A stretch of DNA of 8,323 nt, taken from NCBI GenBank assembly GCA_023389535.1, contig JAEWEH010000379.1:1-8323 (forward strand), given 5' to 3'. Of the stretch, positions 5,968 to 8,323 are shown one piece after another. A program made the translations under genes and the position numbers. The stretch's first letter is position 1. Every line of letters begins with the position of its first letter. The notes beneath the pieces were generated by a model that was not told the origin of the DNA, made no database searches, and was given only the letters and a program-made list of their open reading frames with translations. The DNA is from Pseudomonadota bacterium. GTDB lineage: Bacteria; Pseudomonadota; Gammaproteobacteria; Burkholderiales; Burkholderiaceae_B.

Positions 5968-8323
5968 TCAGGCGTCAAGCACGAGATCGCTCGCGGGGAT
6001 CGCTTGGCAGGTAAGACAGATTGAAGGGTCGTCTGGCTCGGCGCCATGCAAATGATGCACTTGTCCCGAGATGATCTTGACTGCGCAGCTTTCGCATTGC
6101 CCTACCCGGCAGCCGCTGTTCATATGCAGCCCCATCTCTTCCCCAAATCGCAACAAGGTCCCGCGTTCAGCCGTCCATTGTCCGTCGGTATTGTTGGAGC
6201 GTGCAAAACATACCGTAAACCGCCCGGCGTTATTCAGGTCCAATGTGGGAGGTGAGCGGAATACCTCGCTGAAAATGTCGAATGCCGGTACACCCCTAGC
6301 GCATAGTCCTTCCCGGATGCTGTCCATCATGGCGGAGGGGCCGCACATATAGAACCGCGCCCGGGCGTCGATCAATGTGTCGGCCACCACATGAGCGCCT
6401 AGTAGTTCGCGCGGGCCGGCATCCGTTGCCAGCGGCTCACTGAAATAATCCTTGATGGTCAGTTTAGGCAGTTGTTTGCAGAGCTGACGCAAGCGGTCGC
6501 CGTATGCTTTTGTGCGGCTGTTTCTGTTCGCATAATGCAACCAGACTTCGGGCATGTCTGGTGCAGCCATTAATGATTCCAGGTAGGACAGAAACGGCGT
6601 GATGCCGATGCCACCCGCAAATAAGACGACGGCTTGCGTGGAATGCTCGGGAAGAATGAAGGACCCGCCTGGCGCCCCCACCTTGATCGCCGACCCCACA
6701 CGGGCCTTGGCGTGCAGGTGGCCCGATATCAACCCTTCCCACGCCACGCCTTGTTCGTCCAGGCCGCGCTGATGACGCACTGCGATTCGGTAGGACGACC
6801 GTGCACCGCGCCGCGCCGCGTCTATCAAGGAATACGTGCGCGTGATGGGTGTGCCGTCATCGGGAGCGAGTTCGACGGCGATATGCTGACCGGGCCGGTA
6901 ATCAGGCAGGACACGGTGATCGTCGGGCGATAGTTCCAATTCCAGCACCCCTTCGGCGACACGGCGCATGGCCGCGATATGAAACTCATGCCATCCTGAC
7001 CACGGACGCCCGGCAGGGTCGACAGCCGGATCACGCTCAAGCTGACAGGGAAAATGGCGCATCGGCACCGAACCGCTTATGGGATCTGCCTTAACGGCGG
7101 AGATCAAGCCGTTATAGTTGCTGTTCTGTGGCCCGTATACGGGGTAAGCAGGCTCACCAAGCTCTTCGCAGGCTTGCCACCATCCATAATCAGCATGGAT
7201 GACATCCTTCTTGATATGGGGATCCAGTGTGGCAATAAACCGCGCGGACCCTGCAGGCGTTGTAATTCGTATCCAGTCTCCCGATTGAATATCTTTCTCC
7301 GCGGCCAAAGCGGGATTAACGGTTGCTTCGGGCGTTCTTGAGCGTTTGCGCAGAGTGGCCAGTGACCGTTGTTGGCTATGGCAGTAGTATCCGCTTTTGC
7401 CCGAGGTCAGAGTAAGGGGATAAGTGTTTTCGTGCCCTAGACCGGCCGCCGTGTCATCATGGCTGGGCAGCGGGTCATAGCCGTGGCGAAGCAACAGCTC
7501 GGAATATAGCTCTACGCGCCGGGTTTCGGTACTGAAGCCATGGACGGCGCCGCCTTGAGCGTGACTGTTCCCGTCGGCACCCAGGGGCCGGCCATATTCC
7601 ATGTCATGATGAACGAGCGGGACACGTATGCTGTTTCCTTGACTGCGCCGCAGGTCCGCCACCGACACACCCAACGGCGCCAACTGGTAATCCCAGCCAG
7701 CTTCCAGTTGCCCGTCAAAAAATACGTCGTTCATGCCAAGTCGGCAGGCTAAATCGAACACGATATCGTTGTCGGATCGTGATTCGCCCCTGGGCGTCAC
7801 CATCCTGGGACGCAACTGCACCAGCTCTTGCGCCGCCTGGCTGATCTCGAAGCCGATGCGCAAACCTTCGCGTTCCCAAGGCGTATTCACGGGCAGGAAG
7901 ATATCTGCGTATTTCGCTGAAGGCGTTTCGAACAAATCACAATGCACATGGAACTCCAACTGCTGGTACGCTGCTTGCGCCATGCTTACATCCGCCTGGG
8001 ATGCCAGTTGATTGGTTCCAAACCCCATGAACGCCCGGATTTGATAAGGCTGCGCGGTCAGTATTGCCTGATACAAATCGCGTGCGGTCACCCAGCCCAT
8101 CGCTGGCGGGCCCAGCGGCCGATCGTTCAGGCCTAAAGCTTTGGCCCGCTGCTCTGCCGGTATAAGATCCAGGCCGTTCACTGAGTTTGCGGGTTGCTTG
8201 GGGTAGATGCGATTTCCACCTGGGGCGTCGAAGCTGCCCGTCAAGGCATACAGGATGGCAATCGCTCTTTCCGTCTGTGTGGCATTGGTGCTTTGCGCAA
8301 CACCGGACCAGGCGTGATAGGCT
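5968..8323 (-). CDS. Molybdopterin oxidoreductase fused to NAD(P)H:flavin/[2Fe-2S] reductase (5' truncated by window)
   Basis: 784 C-terminal residues are present; the frame is open to the right edge and the N-terminus lies beyond it. Numbering from the first whole codon (8322), residues 1-426 are the C-terminal part of a DMSO-reductase-family catalytic subunit (AYHAWSGVAQSTNATQTERA, CDLFETPSAKYADIFLPVNTPWEREG), including the molybdopterin-dinucleotide-binding barrel at about 302-426 (TLTSGKSGYYCHS, SGDWIRITTPAG). A phthalate-dioxygenase-reductase-like module follows: flavin domain about 444-556 with RTYSLI, NAD(P) domain about 566-676 with AGGIGITPF and MCGPSAMMDS, and a plant-type [2Fe-2S] domain about 701-784 with Cys738, Cys743, Cys746 and Cys772. 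No signal or membrane segment appears in this part. The design implies a soluble enzyme taking electrons directly from NAD(P)H, or returning them, without a quinone partner. Substrate and Mo ligand are unknown, as the N-terminal half is missing. Confidence 0.9.
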   Translation of the reverse strand, partial: AYHAWSGVAQSTNATQTERAIAILYALTGSFDAPGGNRIYPKQPANSVNGLDLIPAEQRAKALGLNDRPLGPPAMGWVTARDLYQAILTAQPYQIRAFMGFGTNQLASQADVSMAQAAYQQLEFHVHCDLFETPSAKYADIFLPVNTPWEREGLRIGFEISQAAQELVQLRPRMVTPRGESRSDNDIVFDLACRLGMNDVFFDGQLEAGWDYQLAPLGVSVADLRRSQGNSIRVPLVHHDMEYGRPLGADGNSHAQGGAVHGFSTETRRVELYSELLLRHGYDPLPSHDDTAAGLGHENTYPLTLTSGKSGYYCHSQQRSLATLRKRSRTPEATVNPALAAEKDIQSGDWIRITTPAGSARFIATLDPHIKKDVIHADYGWWQACEELGEPAYPVYGPQNSNYNGLISAVKADPISGSVPMRHFPCQLERDPAVDPAGRPWSGWHEFHIAAMRRVAEGVLELELSPDDHRVLPDYRPGQHIAVELAPDDGTPITRTYSLIDAARRGARSSYRIAVRHQRGLDEQGVAWEGLISGHLHAKARVGSAIKVGAPGGSFILPEHSTQAVVLFAGGIGITPFLSYLESLMAAPDMPEVWLHYANRNSRTKAYGDRLRQLCKQLPKLTIKDYFSEPLATDAGPRELLGAHVVADTLIDARARFYMCGPSAMMDSIREGLCARGVPAFDIFSEVFRSPPTLDLNNAGRFTVCFARSNNTDGQWTAERGTLLRFGEEMGLHMNSGCRVGQCESCAVKIISGQVHHLHGAEPDDPSICLTCQAIPASDLVLDA

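Noticed and set aside
5968..8244. TTG at 8244 as the true start of the molybdopterin fusion
   Set aside because: The frame stays open to the right edge, and the extra residues (AYHAWSGVAQSTNATQTE) fit the Mo-enzyme fold. A complete catalytic subunit needs several hundred more residues upstream.

Overview
The window looks like a chromosomal segment of a GC-rich betaproteobacterium, most likely Burkholderiales/Alcaligenaceae (Bordetella-, Achromobacter- or Pusillimonas-like). This rests on the GC-rich coding style, a YjbE-type TerC protein with a manganese-riboswitch leader, and an accessory set of catabolic and transport genes. Placement to genus is inference. There are eight protein genes, two of them cut by the window edges. 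I see no tRNA, rRNA, insertion sequence or CRISPR array.

Left part (1-1856, minus strand). Position 1 cuts a secreted protein of which only the signal peptide and about ten mature residues remain; it may be a TRAP-type solute-binding protein. Next is a TerC-family (YjbE-like) membrane protein with a bidirectional-looking terminator behind it. Its leader of roughly 290 nt carries a yybP-ykoY manganese riboswitch in which nearly every conserved element can be traced. A competing hairpin and then a U-tailed terminator lie between the aptamer and the start codon. Upstream is dtd, the D-aminoacyl-tRNA deacylase.

Middle (1857-3513, plus strand). A small thioredoxin-fold protein (WCGYC) is followed, after a 141-148 bp gap rich in repeats, by an alpha/beta hydrolase. 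That hydrolase has the full set of catalytic and halide-pocket residues of fluoroacetate/haloacetate dehalogenases. It converges on the next gene, and a large nested hairpin fills the junction.

Right part (3514-8323, minus strand). In order of transcription: a molybdopterin oxidoreductase fused to a flavin/NAD(P)H/[2Fe-2S] reductase (5' end outside the window), an ornithine cyclodeaminase/mu-crystallin family enzyme 30 bp downstream, and after 117 bp an AtoE-type short-chain fatty acid transporter that has its own plausible promoter. The first two look like an operon. Together the three suggest an accessory pathway handling a small carboxylic or amino acid, but the substrate cannot be read from the sequence.

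The items most worth attention are the self-contained Mo-enzyme/reductase fusion with its neighbours, the manganese riboswitch with a two-hairpin expression platform, and the defluorinase candidate with a tandem repeat in front of it.
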